Source: Chrysogorgia sp. JL179-B06 (taxonomy: Eukaryota; Cnidaria; Anthozoa; Scleralcyonacea; Chrysogorgiidae). Taken from it: DNA of 64,000 nucleotides. The stretch spans positions 1,459,501 through 1,523,500 of the forward strand of contig JAYKKM010000156.1 of NCBI GenBank assembly GCA_035772405.1. The letters run 5' to 3'. The notes beneath the pieces were generated by a model. That model did no database searches. It saw only the letters and a list, made by a program, of their open reading frames with translations, and was not told the DNA's origin. The position numbers and the translations under genes were made by a program. Within the stretch, counting starts at the first letter, position 1; every line of letters starts with the position of its first letter. Below are positions 49,841-61,267 of this stretch, one piece after another.

Positions 49841-50238
49841 GTGATGCCTAAACCACTGTATGAGAATGGTAGAGCGAAAGCCCTTTGGTACATACCTCTC
49901 TATGCCGAAAATACAGAAGTAAGAGCTAATAGAATAGATGCTAGGATTGTTGACAATGAGGAAAAGAAGGTGATGGTGATAGAAATGAGCTGCCCATGGC
50001 TAGATAATCGCCAGTCTAAAGATGCTGAGAAGACCCAGAAATATGGCCCCTAAGATGGGAACTGAAGAAGCAATTCCCAAGCTACCAAGTAACCCAGCAC
50101 AACATCATGGATGTTCTCGGAGGTTTTTCGAAGGAGGTTAACCAAACAGTGAAAAAACTAGTCGGAGATAGAAGCGAAGAAACATTAAGACGGATGCAGA
50201 AGTCTGTGATCAGCAGTAGCGCTCATTTAAGATTTTAG
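49841..50238 (+). pseudogene. Retrotransposon C-terminal fragment, possible restriction-like endonuclease
   Basis: The frame RIDARIVDNEEKKVMVIEMS and SKDAEKTQKYGP shows a D...(V)IEMS pattern and a K..KY phrase like the restriction-like endonuclease region of R2-type non-LTR elements. A one-base shift near 50050 breaks the frame, which then continues (WELKKQFPSYQVTQHNIMDV, then KLVGDRSEETLRRM) to a stop at about 50238. The polymerase region is absent. Confidence 0.5.
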
Positions 50239-50484
50239 TTGACTAACAATACAAAAGTGGCTGAGCCAATTAGTTAGATCGTTTTTATTTCCGAACAGTA
50301 TATTTGACTTTACTGACTTATTTTAAATTGTTATAGTTGCCTAGAGCATTTTTGTTTTTTAGTTTCTTGTTTGTCTTTACTTTTAGAGATTGTAAGATAG
50401 ATTTTTACGCAATAGTTACAGTAGCTACGTTCGCGCCTGACTATGGCTTTTAATTTTACTGAGCATTCAGAAGTTGTACACTGC

Positions 50485-50600
50485 CACAATAATAATTAAG
50501 TAAAATAATAATTGAATAATAGTAATAATAATTAAATAATAGTAATAATAATAATAATAATAGAAACTTTATTAAATGTTTTTCTTTTCTACATATACAA
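50485..50600. repeat. (AAT)n microsatellite beside a reversed retroelement tail
   Basis: AATAATAATA and ATTAAATAATAG words cover about 80 bp, followed by AGAAACTTTATTAAATG, which is the inverse of a LINE-type polyadenylation tail. Confidence 0.7.
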
Positions 50601-51829
50601 TTATAAATCTCGCTTATAGACCTTTTTAATAAGTCTGGCGTCAGCAGCCCTATGACGTAGTTTGCGGTAAAGGGAAGCTCCGCACGGCCATTTTTGTTTG
50701 CTTCATTTTAAAGCCACAAGGAAGAAAGCCTCGAAAATGGTAAGTTTTACGTGATTCTCTTTAGTTAATGCTAAAAATTAATTCTAGGTTTATTATACTT
50801 TATATTATCATTGTTATTTGTTTAAGTCTTACCTTAGTTTAGCTGGTAAACTCGTACATTCATCAACGTACGCCTTTGCTTACTCCTATTGTTTAGATTT
50901 ATATGCCACAAAAAATATAATTTCCAATCATTTCCTGTTCTTTTTCTTAAATCTTCAAGTCTCATAAGCGTGTATGAACACACTGCCATGACATTTCGTA
51001 AGTTCGCTTCGGACATCGACAGGAAAAGCACGAGGGTTGTTGCGGAAAAGAAGAGACAAAAACAAATACGTCCAGGTGAGTCGATCGTTTAGCAACATAG
51101 ATGCATGAACAAGGCTTTGTAGTGGTCGTGCGCTATGTTGTATTGTTTTGTACTTAAAACCAACCTAGTGATGACTGATAGTACTGATAGCACAGAAACG
51201 TTTTAACCTCAAACATTTTCATTTGGTAATTATATTAAACAGGTGAGAAAATATACATAGCTGCATTTTAAGAGTTACGAGTTTCAGCTGATCAGATAAC
51301 CCGTCTTGCAGCAATTTCACTAAACATATGTGAAGAAAACCTGCATGAGCCTCCTGCAATTATTTCAAAAGATAACTATATATTCAGCAGTGAAGACCAT
51401 GTAATCAATGTATATATCCAATAATATTGCTTTGAAAAATCTCGAACATAAATATATTGAATTGCTTGAAAAATACGAATTACTACTACAAACGACAAAT
51501 TCACTGCACGAAAGAAAACTAGAGTCTTGACTTTTTTCTTGGCTTCAGCAATCAAAATATTTGGCATTACAGTCGTAGACCATTGGGCGAAATTTCTATC
51601 TTTCAGTTTCGTTCCGGCATAACGAAACTACCTAAACTTTTAACATGTGCTAAATTATGGTATTATAAATATAAAATCAAATACTTGTTCCAAAATTTCC
51701 TTTGCAAAATGTGAAAATTTTAGCTTTTTCGCCCTTCGTACTCCTGAAGGGTCTTATAAGGGACAATAAGGAACATAACAATATTTAAAGGGATAATAGG
51801 GGATGTATGTTGTTATCGTTAAAAACAAT
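50601..51829. other. Non-coding, possibly 5' flank of a host gene
   Basis: CGAAAATGGTAAGTT at about 50741 could be a first exon ending in ATG with a donor, but no partner exon is evident. The rest is AT-rich with no recognised gene. Confidence 0.3.
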
Positions 51830-54299
51830 ATGGCGGCTTCAAGTGAACTTGAAGGCGTCCTAGATAACAATTTAAAGTGTTATTTACACATTGTTAACGA
51901 TACAAAATCCGATGTTAAGCCATTAACAACTAAGAGGTTAAAGACATTGGAAGGGTTTATACGGAAAACAACATGACATAGCCCTGATCTTGGAAAGCAA
52001 AGGGTTGCTTGATTTCGTGGACAAAAATAGTGACCTGGTTCGCCTGGAAGATGCCAAACAACATTATCCAGACTTCGGATTCCACGACGAGTGCTACCAG
52101 AAATTTACAAATATTTCTATTATAAACAAGGCAAGTTTCTCAATTAAGTTTATATCATACTAATCATACAGTAGTACTAATAAAAATACTTTGTTAGTTT
52201 GTATTCGAAATACTATAGTTGTAAATCTTCAAAAATTTAGTAATGTTGTGCAAAAATTTCACATATTACCATAATAGTTATATGCTGTTATTGGTTTAAT
52301 CGTTGTTATAGTTTTATTTACATCAAACTTTAAAAAAGTGAATTTTCTATTAATAGCCTCACTGCAGAGGTTCTTTTGAATTGCAACACTCAGAATAGAC
52401 TGTACAGGCTTATTACAAGGGTTGTAAAAGATTGTTCAAACTATCTTAGCTATTATAAAAGTGTAGAGTTGTAGCTTTGTCTAAGTGTATTACCTAGTAA
52501 ATAATTCATTCCTATATAAAACCCGTATCAAATGTGTGCGAGAGTTGGTCCTTTCTGTTAAGAATACAGCATCCTTGGTCTTCCAGAGAGGACAATTCCC
52601 ATCTTGTTAATATCAGCTCTGGAGCGATTGCAATCGATAAGGTCACTTATCGCTTCTCCAAGCGTATGCTATTGGGAAAAGCGATATGACCCAATTTCTT
52701 GAAGACAGGATCAATCCAGATGGGAAAATTAACTTGTATGATACTTTGCCGAAGCTTAATTTGAAAACCTTCGCACACAACTATGGTACATCAACCAAGG
52801 TTTCTAGCTCTACGATTTCGAAGAACTCAAGATCCATGTATGATCGTCTTCTAATCGTCAGTCAATCTAGAGAGATCGACATGAGAGAGGTTATGACGTA
52901 TTGTCTTGGAGACACACCCTTTCCCATTTTCACTTGTTAAGACGAACAAAAGTGCGCTTCTGAGTTTGCTTGAATGTGACGTAAAGGCAGTCCAGAATCA
53001 CTGTGTGAAGGCTGTCCCAGTTAACAGTGCTCTCATGATCGATGGCAATGGCATGGCTTTGCTGCAGTCACTAAAGAACCTACCAGCCACATTAGAACAA
53101 CTTGCCAAGAAGATTTTAGATCATGTAATCTCTAGTGCGATGTCACACAAGAGCACGCAAGTTGACTTTGTGACTGACACTTACCCTATGGTCAGCATTA
53201 AAGGAATAGAGCGTACAAGAAGAGCCGGCAAAGGGTCTGAAGTTATAACCATTTGATGGAAAGACACAGAAGACACCAAGTCAATTCAAGAAGTTTCTGG
53301 CTAATGGATCCAATAAGGAACATCTCGTTGAGTTCCTTTTCAAAACCTGGCAAGATATGTATCTTCAAACGAATATCACGTTGATCATTTCACATGGTAT
53401 TCACTGTCATCAACTCACGTGGGATGCTTATGGAAAATGTGATGTTGCAGATGTTGCAGAATTGATTTCTGACCATGAGGAAGCAGATACCCGTCTTCTG
53501 CTACATGCCAAGCATGCCAGTGACACAGACAATCATTCTTGTGTGGTTATTAGAAGTCCAGACACTGATGTTGCCATCATTTGTTTCCAAACTGGAGCGC
53601 ATCATTTCAATTGATTCGATGGTTCAAGTGCTAGGAACTGATGTCTGTAAAAGTCTTATTGGCCTCCATGTTTATAGCGGTTGCGACTCGACAAGTGCCT
53701 TTTATGGTAAAGGGAAGAAGAAGGCGTACGATGTAATGAAATCAGCTCCAAAGTTCATTCAATGCTTTGCTGGTCTCGGCAAATTATTCACAGCATCTCC
53801 GGAGCTTGTGGAGGAATTTACGTGCAAGTTGTATGGTGATACATCAAAGGACATCAATGCAACCAGATACAAGTCGTTATGTGCAACAACATCCAAAAAG
53901 AGCTTGCCGCCATGTAAAGATGCGTTGCTACAGCATATTAAGAGATGTTCCTATCAAGCTGCCATACACCACAGGTCACTTCACCAGACCATATCTGCTC
54001 CATCTCCTAACGGCTATGGTTGGTCTGTCAAAGACGGAGTTATTGATGTTGTCTGGAAGACCAAATCTGCAGCTCCAGAAAGTCTACTTAAGGTTGTTAA
54101 ATGTTGCTGCAAAACAACCAAATGCATCAAAGGTGGCTGTTCATGTTTGGCGAATAAACTGCCATGTACAGACATGTGCAGATGCAGCGACTGTAAGAAT
54201 GGGAAGGATGATGATGACGAAGTATACGAGAGTGTTTCATCTCAAATCGTCACCTTTCATGATGACTTGGAATCAGAACTACCACCCTTTTCTGTATGA
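51830..54299 (+). pseudogene. Broken CXC-motif gene of a repetitive invertebrate family
   Basis: An ATG at 51830 opens MAASSELEGVLDNNLKCYLH, shifts frame near 51972, and reaches a GC-type donor at 52130 (AAG then GCAAGT). Later frames at about 52560-54299 continue the same protein with at least three frameshifts. They include DHEEADTRLLLHAKHAS and SPDTDVAIICF, a VYSGCDSTSAFYGKGK box, and a cysteine-rich end (CCCKTTKCIKGGCSCLANK, CTDMCRCSDCKN) resembling tesmin/TSO1 CXC motifs. The DHEEADTR and SPDTDV phrases recall PIN/FEN-like nuclease acids. This multicopy family has no agreed function. The copy cannot encode a full protein. Confidence 0.65.
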
Positions 54300-55244
54300 T
54301 GTCCTGTTTTAAAACGTAAGCCTGTTAACTAAGACACTGTCTCACCAAAAATACTCTACTGCTGTTGTAAAATGTAGGAAGTGATGTATCTCGTAAACAG
54401 AGAAAGTGACGTAAGATCGCGTGACTGACTCGAATTGTTCTTTTTTATACGAACGAATATAGTCTCGATTTGTACGTTATTACCGAAGTACATTTACTCG
54501 ATTTAGTCAAAATTTGTGGATATTGGCTCTCTTTATTAGTTTTAAAGAAGATTGCGGACATGCAAAATAGAAAAATGTCTTGATGATAACCTATACATGT
54601 GATAACTTGATGATAACCTATACAAAAATAACCTATACATGCATTTGTATGTAGAAACCATTTAACCAATTACATTCAAGGGACTTTTGTGTGTACAAAC
54701 GTGGCATATACGCATTTTGATTGGTGGTTATATGACAAAAAAATCCCAAAAATTCCAAGGAAGTGGTGCCTACTTCATGTATGCTGTTTTTCATATCTCG
54801 ACACAGTTTATGGTTAGTTTTAGGGTATGCATTGGGGACAGGATTACATGAAGTATCTAGGTTTAGGCTAGTTTCATGGTTAAGGAACGAATTTCTATTT
54901 CTAGGCCATTTACAAATTTTGCCCAATGGTCTATTGTTACAATTGGCATAAACATAAGCGAAAAATATTGCATTGAAAAAGAAATGGATCTCCCTTGGGA
55001 CACACGCTTCAACATACACAGGACACACCTCCAAAGATAGGTCGGTGAATTTTGGCATGCTGCAAGTGAACCAAGTCCGTTTCTCCTTTCCTTGCATTCT
55101 TTCCCAATCCGTTGCTCGTTTAAACAAGCAGGTACCAATTTGAGAGATGAACTTGATGCAAGTCTAAGCCTTTACATAACTATATTCCTTCATCGTCTAA
55201 ACGTTTTGCACTGTTTTCATTTTTCACGCTATGCACTTTCGTAG
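54300..55244. other. Non-coding stretch
   Basis: Open frames on both strands overlap one another and show no motif. A short duplicated word, GATGATAACCTATACA, occurs at about 54583 and 54609. Nothing else is recognised. Confidence 0.35.
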
Positions 55245-56144
55245 ACACATATGTATGGCAACGTCCCCCAATGGAATATGACCTGCAGTACTACGAACGA
55301 GTATCTGGACTTGTCACTGATGTTCTTGGTGATACATCAGATGACTTGTGCTTCCTAAATGGTAGGTAAAGCAAAGTCACGTTAAACGACAAAGTACTGT
55401 AATAAAATTAGTAAAATCAAACGAGTATTGTACATTGTATGTGTACATTGCACACGTAAAAATGAACACCGTGGTTACAGCCTGTTAGCAGACTTGAACA
55501 ATGTTGAGCTGGTCAGCATGAACAATGTTGTCAACACTATGTTGTTAAGCCACGATAACAATGTTGTAACAACATTTTCAGTCATCATTACTATAATAAC
55601 TTGTTAACAAGTTGAAACAGGTACGGGCTGGCAATGGTGAACATGACAACCCTGTAACAACTTGGGAGATTTTTACACATGTACATTTTGACAAGAAGCT
55701 AATAATCTGGTCTCATTGTTTGTATTAAAATACTTACTCTCATTTTCTCTTCTAGAAACAGATGAGGATTCTTCACCATCTTTGGAGGAGCATGATCTTC
55801 CTACTTCGGAGGAGGACAACTATACTGGTGAGACCACTGGTATGTTAAGTCATTTGACTTCAATAGTTTTGATTGATTGGGGCAATTGGATAACTCTTTT
55901 CAAATACAGCAGTAATTGGGTCTCATTACAACTAGCCTGTGCACTTGTGAAGCCTATATACTTAATCATCTTTTTAATTATAAAAACTTTAGAAGAGGAG
56001 GAGGTTAATACTTTGGATGACACAGAAGACGAGGAAGAAGACGCGGGTGATGAGCTCAGCAGCGAGAATGACGAGCTCAGCCGCGGGGATGATGAGCTCG
56101 TGGATAGCAGTGATGCTGACTCTGTCGTGTCCACGGAATACTGA
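55245..56144 (+). CDS. 3' exons of a multi-exon acidic host gene
   Basis: Three exons fit together: 55245-55361 (acceptor TTTCGTAG, donor GGTAGGT), 55756-55827 (acceptor TCTTCTAG, donor GGTGAG) and 55993-56144 (acceptor ACTTTAG, stop TGA). Each junction splits a codon after its first base, and the frame continues correctly across both, giving Glu at each join. The joined product runs from PPMEYDLQYYERVSGL to an acidic tail (EDEEEDAGDELSSENDELSR) ending STEY. No domain is recognised; the acidic tail is common in nuclear or chromatin proteins. Upstream exons were not found. Confidence 0.6.
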
Positions 56145-56214
56145 TGAAAACTATGCCCTGACGAGACAGTGCTGCACGTGTCCATGCGGAATTAATAGGT
56201 AACAGCCTGTCAAT

Positions 56215-56699
56215 ATGACCTTACAACATACGTGTAGCCCACAAACCTATCACTATACTTTGCGACATATACTGACTAACGTGAAAGACAAAGAACAGCC
56301 TCACGAAAGACAGGGTGCAGTTTATAAGATCAAATGCGCCGACTGCCAGGACACTTATATTGGTGAAACCGGCAGAAACCTAAAAATCAGACTAACTGAA
56401 CACAAACGAGCTACTAGAAACGGAGACAGGACTAATCACATAGCTGAACACCACGTACACGTATCGCCTTTAACACAAACTACAAACAACGACTTACATA
56501 AACCACTTAACAGATCACAACAATTACCGACACCATACAAAAGACTTCTTCGCACGCACCAACGAACAAACGCCGCTTTGTTCCTTGTTACAAATGCTTG
56601 CTCTTCATCTCGTTTTCACACCCCACAAGCCACGACCTTGGCTACTCCACTGGGTTCTGAAGAGTATGTGCTAAATAAAGTTTTGTCTCTCCCCCTCTC

Positions 56700-56700
<1 letters not shown>
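56215..56700 (+). mobile_element. Penelope-like element, GIY-YIG endonuclease end
   Basis: The frame contains GAVYKIKCADCQDTYIGETG, then RNLKIRLTEHKRA and HIAEHH. This is the GIY-YIG nuclease with the CX2-3C insertion typical of Penelope-like retroelements, placed at the C-terminus of the retroelement protein. The product ends at EEYVLNKVLSL next to an AATAAAG tail. The reverse transcriptase part is absent, so this is a 5'-truncated copy. Confidence 0.88.
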
Positions 56701-56858
<158 letters not shown>

Positions 56859-56859
56859 A

Positions 56860-57060
56860 AATACAGCCTTTCGGATAAGAAATGATACTTCTGCAACTAA
56901 GGCCATTAAAAGTGTGAAGTTGATCGTCCAGGTTGTTGCAGTCTTGAGAAAGACTGTTGTTGGTGACTGACGTTTCGACGGCCTCAGCGGCGGTCATCTT
57001 CAGAGTCAAGTAAAGCGTGTTTGTCAGGGTTTGCCTATATATACGTCTGGTTCATTACGT
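56860..57060 (+). mobile_element. Penelope-like terminal region
   Basis: ACGTTTCGACGGCCTCAGCG and GGTCATCTTCAGAGTCAAG form the paired boxes of Penelope-like terminal repeats. A 30-bp piece with GACCGACGTTTCGACGGCCT recurs at about 58588. Confidence 0.65.
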
Positions 57061-57109
57061 CATTGTTTGTTTATGTCATAATTAATGTGAGTGGTTGTCG
57101 CGTTATGCG

Positions 57110-57180
57110 TGCATGGGCCAATATTGTTTGTAAGCGTGGGCCAATATTGTTTGCAAGCGTGGGCTAATATTGTTTGTCAT
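57110..57180. repeat. Three tandem 22-bp units
   Basis: GTGGGCCAATATTGTTTG-type units occur three times with one or two changes each. Confidence 0.75.
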
Positions 57181-57350
57181 GTGTTAAGCGTGCACTGTAT
57201 ATTGTTTGTCGGTTGGTCTATAATTTTAGAGAAAATTGATTCACTTGAATTTGGCTTTATGGTCCTGTTTTTATAAATTATGCTCACGATCTCTGTGTCA
57301 ACTTCTTAATATCCTTCTTGGAATTTATGTGGAACATTTTTTATTTTCAG

Positions 57351-58501
57351 AAAAGATAACATCCCTCATCTTCAAGTTGTTTCCAACTACTTAAAAGGTA
57401 AAAACACTGGTTTCCAATGCAAATGCAATGTGACACAAAAAATAAGTACGCAATGTGTACATGCGTCCATGTTAAGGTTTACGGCTTTCAATGTTGTTTT
57501 GCAGGTCGCACAGTCTTCACCCTCCGGCCGGTTGCCGGGTTACTGTCGTCGCGTGATTTTCTTGCAGGATTGGCGTTTCGCGTCTTTCATAGCACGTAGT
57601 ACATCCGACATGGATAGAAACCATTATATACACCAGAACCGTAAGTTGTTGAATCTCTCGCATTCGGGAATTTCAGACTCTGCAGTCCCTGGAGTTAATG
57701 TTTCGTCAATTGCGCACAATTTTGTATTCTCATGCTTAGTCTTTTTTGAAAATAAATACTTCTGCATCTCATTTGAAAATAAATACTTCTGTTTTAAAGG
57801 ACATTTGTCACGAGTTGATTGGTCATGTTCCCTTGTTTGCTGACTCTGCTTTTGCTCAGTGCTCACAGGTAATGTGGTGACGCTACTCTGGCCGTGAATG
57901 AAATAACGCTCCTATAGCTAATGTCACCATGGGTGATAAATCATTGCCACTGACTGATCTCTAGTCTAGATATAACTGAACTTATTAGCAATAACTCACA
58001 CAAAATGTCGTAAAAAGTACAGCGTCAGCGCCTGGTCGTACAGCCCAATTGTTGTTACATAGTACGGTAATTTCCCTCTTGAAAAACGAAATTCGAGAAA
58101 AAAACACGTGAAAACAAATTGTAACAGATGCTCTTTATAACCAGGAAACATTCCTAAACTTTTAACATGGTTAATTTTAGTAAATTGTTTGCTACTCAAG
58201 CTTAAACGCAAACTTAGAAAAATGTTTCTGAGCCCCAGCTGTGAATCAACCCACAACCTTCATGATCTCCGGTTAAACGCTCTAACCATTGAGCTACCAG
58301 AACGAAGGCTACGTTGTGTACTAGTTCGTACGTGCGACATACGTATTGCTAAATCTGGTTTTCAATTTAAGAATTACAAGCACAATAACTGACAAAAACT
58401 GACTGACTTCAGTATTTGATAAAATATTTTTTTCATCTCCACAGGAGATTGGCCTCGCGTCTTTGGGAGCTCCAGATGAGTGGATTAAAAAACTAGCAAC
58501 G
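57351..58501 (+). pseudogene. Decayed aromatic amino acid hydroxylase gene, four exons
   Basis: Four splice-bounded pieces follow the catalytic domain of the biopterin-dependent phenylalanine/tyrosine/tryptophan hydroxylase family in order. 57351-57397 encodes DNIPHLQVVSNYLK. 57505-57640 encodes [20 protein letters not shown], then [10 protein letters not shown]. 57800-57868 encodes DICHELIGHVPLFADSAFAQ, with the two iron-ligand histidines of HELIGH. 58445-58501 encodes EIGLASLGAPDEWIKKLAT. Two in-frame TAG codons (57597-57599, where the family has Gln, and 57615-57617) and a one-base phase mismatch at the exon 2/3 junction show it is a pseudogene. Downstream exons are not seen; retroelement fragments follow. 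Confidence 0.85.
58240..58304 (-). repeat. tRNA-derived SINE head
   Basis: On the minus strand, GGTAGCTCAATGGTTAGAGC is a good RNA polymerase III A box, and GGTTGTGGGTTGATTCAC a B box, 30-35 bp apart. The anticodon stem (TTTAA against TCATG) does not pair well and the acceptor stem is absent, so this is not a functional tRNA gene. Confidence 0.7.
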
Positions 58502-58585
58502 GTATTGTTAATCCACCTTTTCTCTTTGCTACATATCCAAAACACTGTCTACACGCGTCACTTAACTTTTTTACTACTCTCGAAA

Positions 58586-58735
58586 ATTGTTTGTGACCGA
58601 CGTTTCGACGGCCTCAGTATGAATTAATAATGAATGAATAAACTTTATTTTAGCAGGGTAGCTATTCTATGGCTAGCACTATGGCTGATATCCATAGGGC
58701 CCCTGTATTTAAATAATTTTGTCTAATTACAATTA
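58586..58735 (-). mobile_element. Short retroelement tails
   Basis: 58586-58618 is the Penelope-like CGACGTTTCGACGG box. It is followed by the inverse of a LINE-type 3' end (ATAAACTTTATTTTAGCAGG), ending in ATTCATTCAT-like repeats on the plus strand. Confidence 0.5.
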
Positions 58736-60229
58736 TAAAAGCTAGTTCAACCAAATAAGTAGTATAATATTTACATATAAAAACCTAACTGTTACAAATT
58801 ATATAATATATACATACGAATGACATTTGCATTAAAAACACCCAATCATAACTAGTCTATATTGACTGCAGTACAAGCATAAATTAACGCTTAATTGTTA
58901 CTTTAATGGCCTTAGTTGCAAAAGTATTATTTCTTATCTGAAAGGATACGATTAATTAGTTGAATTTGACGTTGGCAAATGTTTACCTTGCAGATTTGGT
59001 ACATGCAAATGTTGGCTGTTTGAAGACAGTGAAACATGTTCGTTAAACCAGCAGCACATTGAGAGTACGTTGAAATTTTACAGTATATTTAAACGTGTCT
59101 ATCCTCGTCCCAGCCTCCCGTGTTGACTGTGAAGTGATAACTACTCGGAAAAGCTAGCTGTGTACCAGACTCGAGAATATTCCTGTGTACACTTGTCCTA
59201 TAAAGGGTAAATGTCTATAGTCTTTTGTCAAATTTTACCGAGTGGGTCTGATTTTATACCACTTTCTAGAACTTTCTGCCTTATTTAATGAAACAATATC
59301 AGAGTAAATTTCGGTTTCGCTGTAGCCAGAGTAAATTTCGGTTTTCGCTGTTTTAAGTTTTAACTACTCGAGAACGCGCCTCTATAAATTAATGGTGTTT
59401 GCCTCTCTTGTGTTGAGTAACAGCACGATGCGAAACCGCTGGTTGATTTCTCGGACTCCAAATATACAATGACTCAAAGTGGTAGTGCGCACGAAAACAG
59501 TGAGGGAAGGTATACCGAAATGACAGTAAAAAATGGATGAAAAACACAAACATTTTGCCATTTTCACCAACAAAGTTCAATCTCGACAAAATCTTAAAAC
59601 TTTAAAAATATGTCATTAAAGACATGTTCTAAACTTTTGTTTGCTCAAACGTTCCATCTGCAGAATGCAGGAAATGTCATATTCGAGATCCATATGTTCG
59701 GGGGGCATGCGACTTTCAGAAGTTTGCGAAGTATTTAGTATTTAGCATCGACGAATAACTCCATTTATTTGGCCACAAGCCAATCGAAAGGTAGAACGTT
59801 ATGCGCACGTTGAAAAAGGCAATTAGATGACCTCACTCCACCACCTTGCTCATACATTTTATACCTTACAGCCATTACTTTTCTAACAGCTAACAAATTA
59901 TTTCTGTTTAAATTTGCGTGCTACATAACGAGTGCGATAGTGATATGGACTATTGCTCTTACAGGCCTTATACGTCCTGTATGTTATTTACCATTCGTGG
60001 CAACACTGCGCTCGGCAGTGTAAAAAATATTTCACTTGTATGCTTTCATTTTGTTCATTTTGTTCATTTCATTTTGTTTTCATTTCATGCTTTCACTTTC
60101 ATTTTGTTTTACTTGTACACGGCCACTTGATTGCCTCACCAGATCCACAGGTTTTACATTTCTGGCTAGTTGCGGTATTCTCCTCCGCGGCAATTACATG
60201 ACTATCAGCAGATGCATTACATAGAGTTT
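58736..60229. other. Non-coding, AT-rich
   Basis: No gene is recognised. One duplicated word (AGAGTAAATTTCGGTTT near 59302 and 59326) and TTTCATTTTGTT-rich sequence at 60045-60115 are the only structure seen. Confidence 0.4.
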
Positions 60230-61267
60230 GGATTTCCTAGTGGTAGCTGCACCTCGTACAAAGGGGGCAGGTATAGTTTGAGCCATACTGGTATGAACCT
60301 GATTTGGAAAAATGATTCTGATTTGGAAAACCTTAGGAAGTGGCTGATAGCCAATAAACTTAGCTTGAATGCAGCTAAGACAGAATTTATGCTGATTGGC
60401 TCAAAACCAATGATTAAAGGTACTGCAGATTTTCATCTAAACATTAAAATTGACAACAAACCCATTAAACAGATCCAAGAGTGTAAAAGCTTAGGAGTAA
60501 TAATTGACCAGTACTTATCTTGGAATAGTAACACTGAAAATATTTGCAAAAAGGTAACAGCTGGAATCTCTGCCCTTCGGCGTTTAAAAGATTTTGCTGA
60601 CAGAGAAACACTTCTCTCTGTATACAATGCACTTATATACCCCTATTTCAAATACTGCTGTGAAGTATGGGATGTATTTGGTAAAACACAATCAAAAAGA
60701 TTGCAAAAACTTCAGAATAGAGCGGCCAGAATCATCACCAATCTTAGCAATGATGTTGATCATTCTATTGCCTTAGGTAAGCTAAGCTGGGAACCTCTTA
60801 AGGCTGATAGGAAAAAAACTAAGGCGAAAATGATGTATAAACTTTTAAATAATGTGGGTCCAAATTCACTCACTAATCTGTTTTCATATAAAAGTGAATT
60901 AACAAACTATAACCTCCGGGATATTTCAAGTGGTCTTCACTTACCAAAACCACGTACAAATAATATGAAAAAAAGTTTTATGTACGATGGTGCATTCCTT
61001 TGGAATTCAATTCCAAGAGAAATTAGGAGTAGTACCTCCCTTAACTCTTTTCAAAAAAAAATCGCTACAATAAAGTACATGCATGTATATAGAGGATTTC
61101 CTGTAAATAGCTTAATTACCTTTTTTTTAGTTCATTGTAAATAGTTAGATTGTGTTCTCGTTAAACCTACTTTTATATAGTTATGTAAAGATATTTTACA
61201 CACGTCCCCCGTGGAAATCAGCTTAGGTTGACAGGGTCAACGTGTTTAAATAAAGTTTTTCTATCTA
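60230..61267 (+). mobile_element. 5'-truncated LINE with reverse transcriptase C-terminus
   Basis: An open frame to 61144 encodes the region after the reverse transcriptase active site: LRKWLIANKLSLNAAKTEFM, LGVIIDQYLSWNSN, LLSVYNALIYPYFKYCCEVW and QKLQNRAARIITNLS. This order is typical of the thumb and C-terminal part of cnidarian LINEs. The catalytic FADD box is absent because of 5' truncation. A short 3' UTR ends AATAAAGTTTTTCTATCTAA. It is nearly intact over its length, so it is a fairly recent insertion. Confidence 0.9.

Noticed and set aside
54633..55138. 164-aa and 91-aa minus-strand genes
   Set aside because: Overlapping frames with no motif, no splice context and no repeat elsewhere; likely chance.
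58240..58304. Functional tRNA gene
   Set aside because: A and B boxes are present, but the acceptor and anticodon stems do not fold; it is a SINE head.
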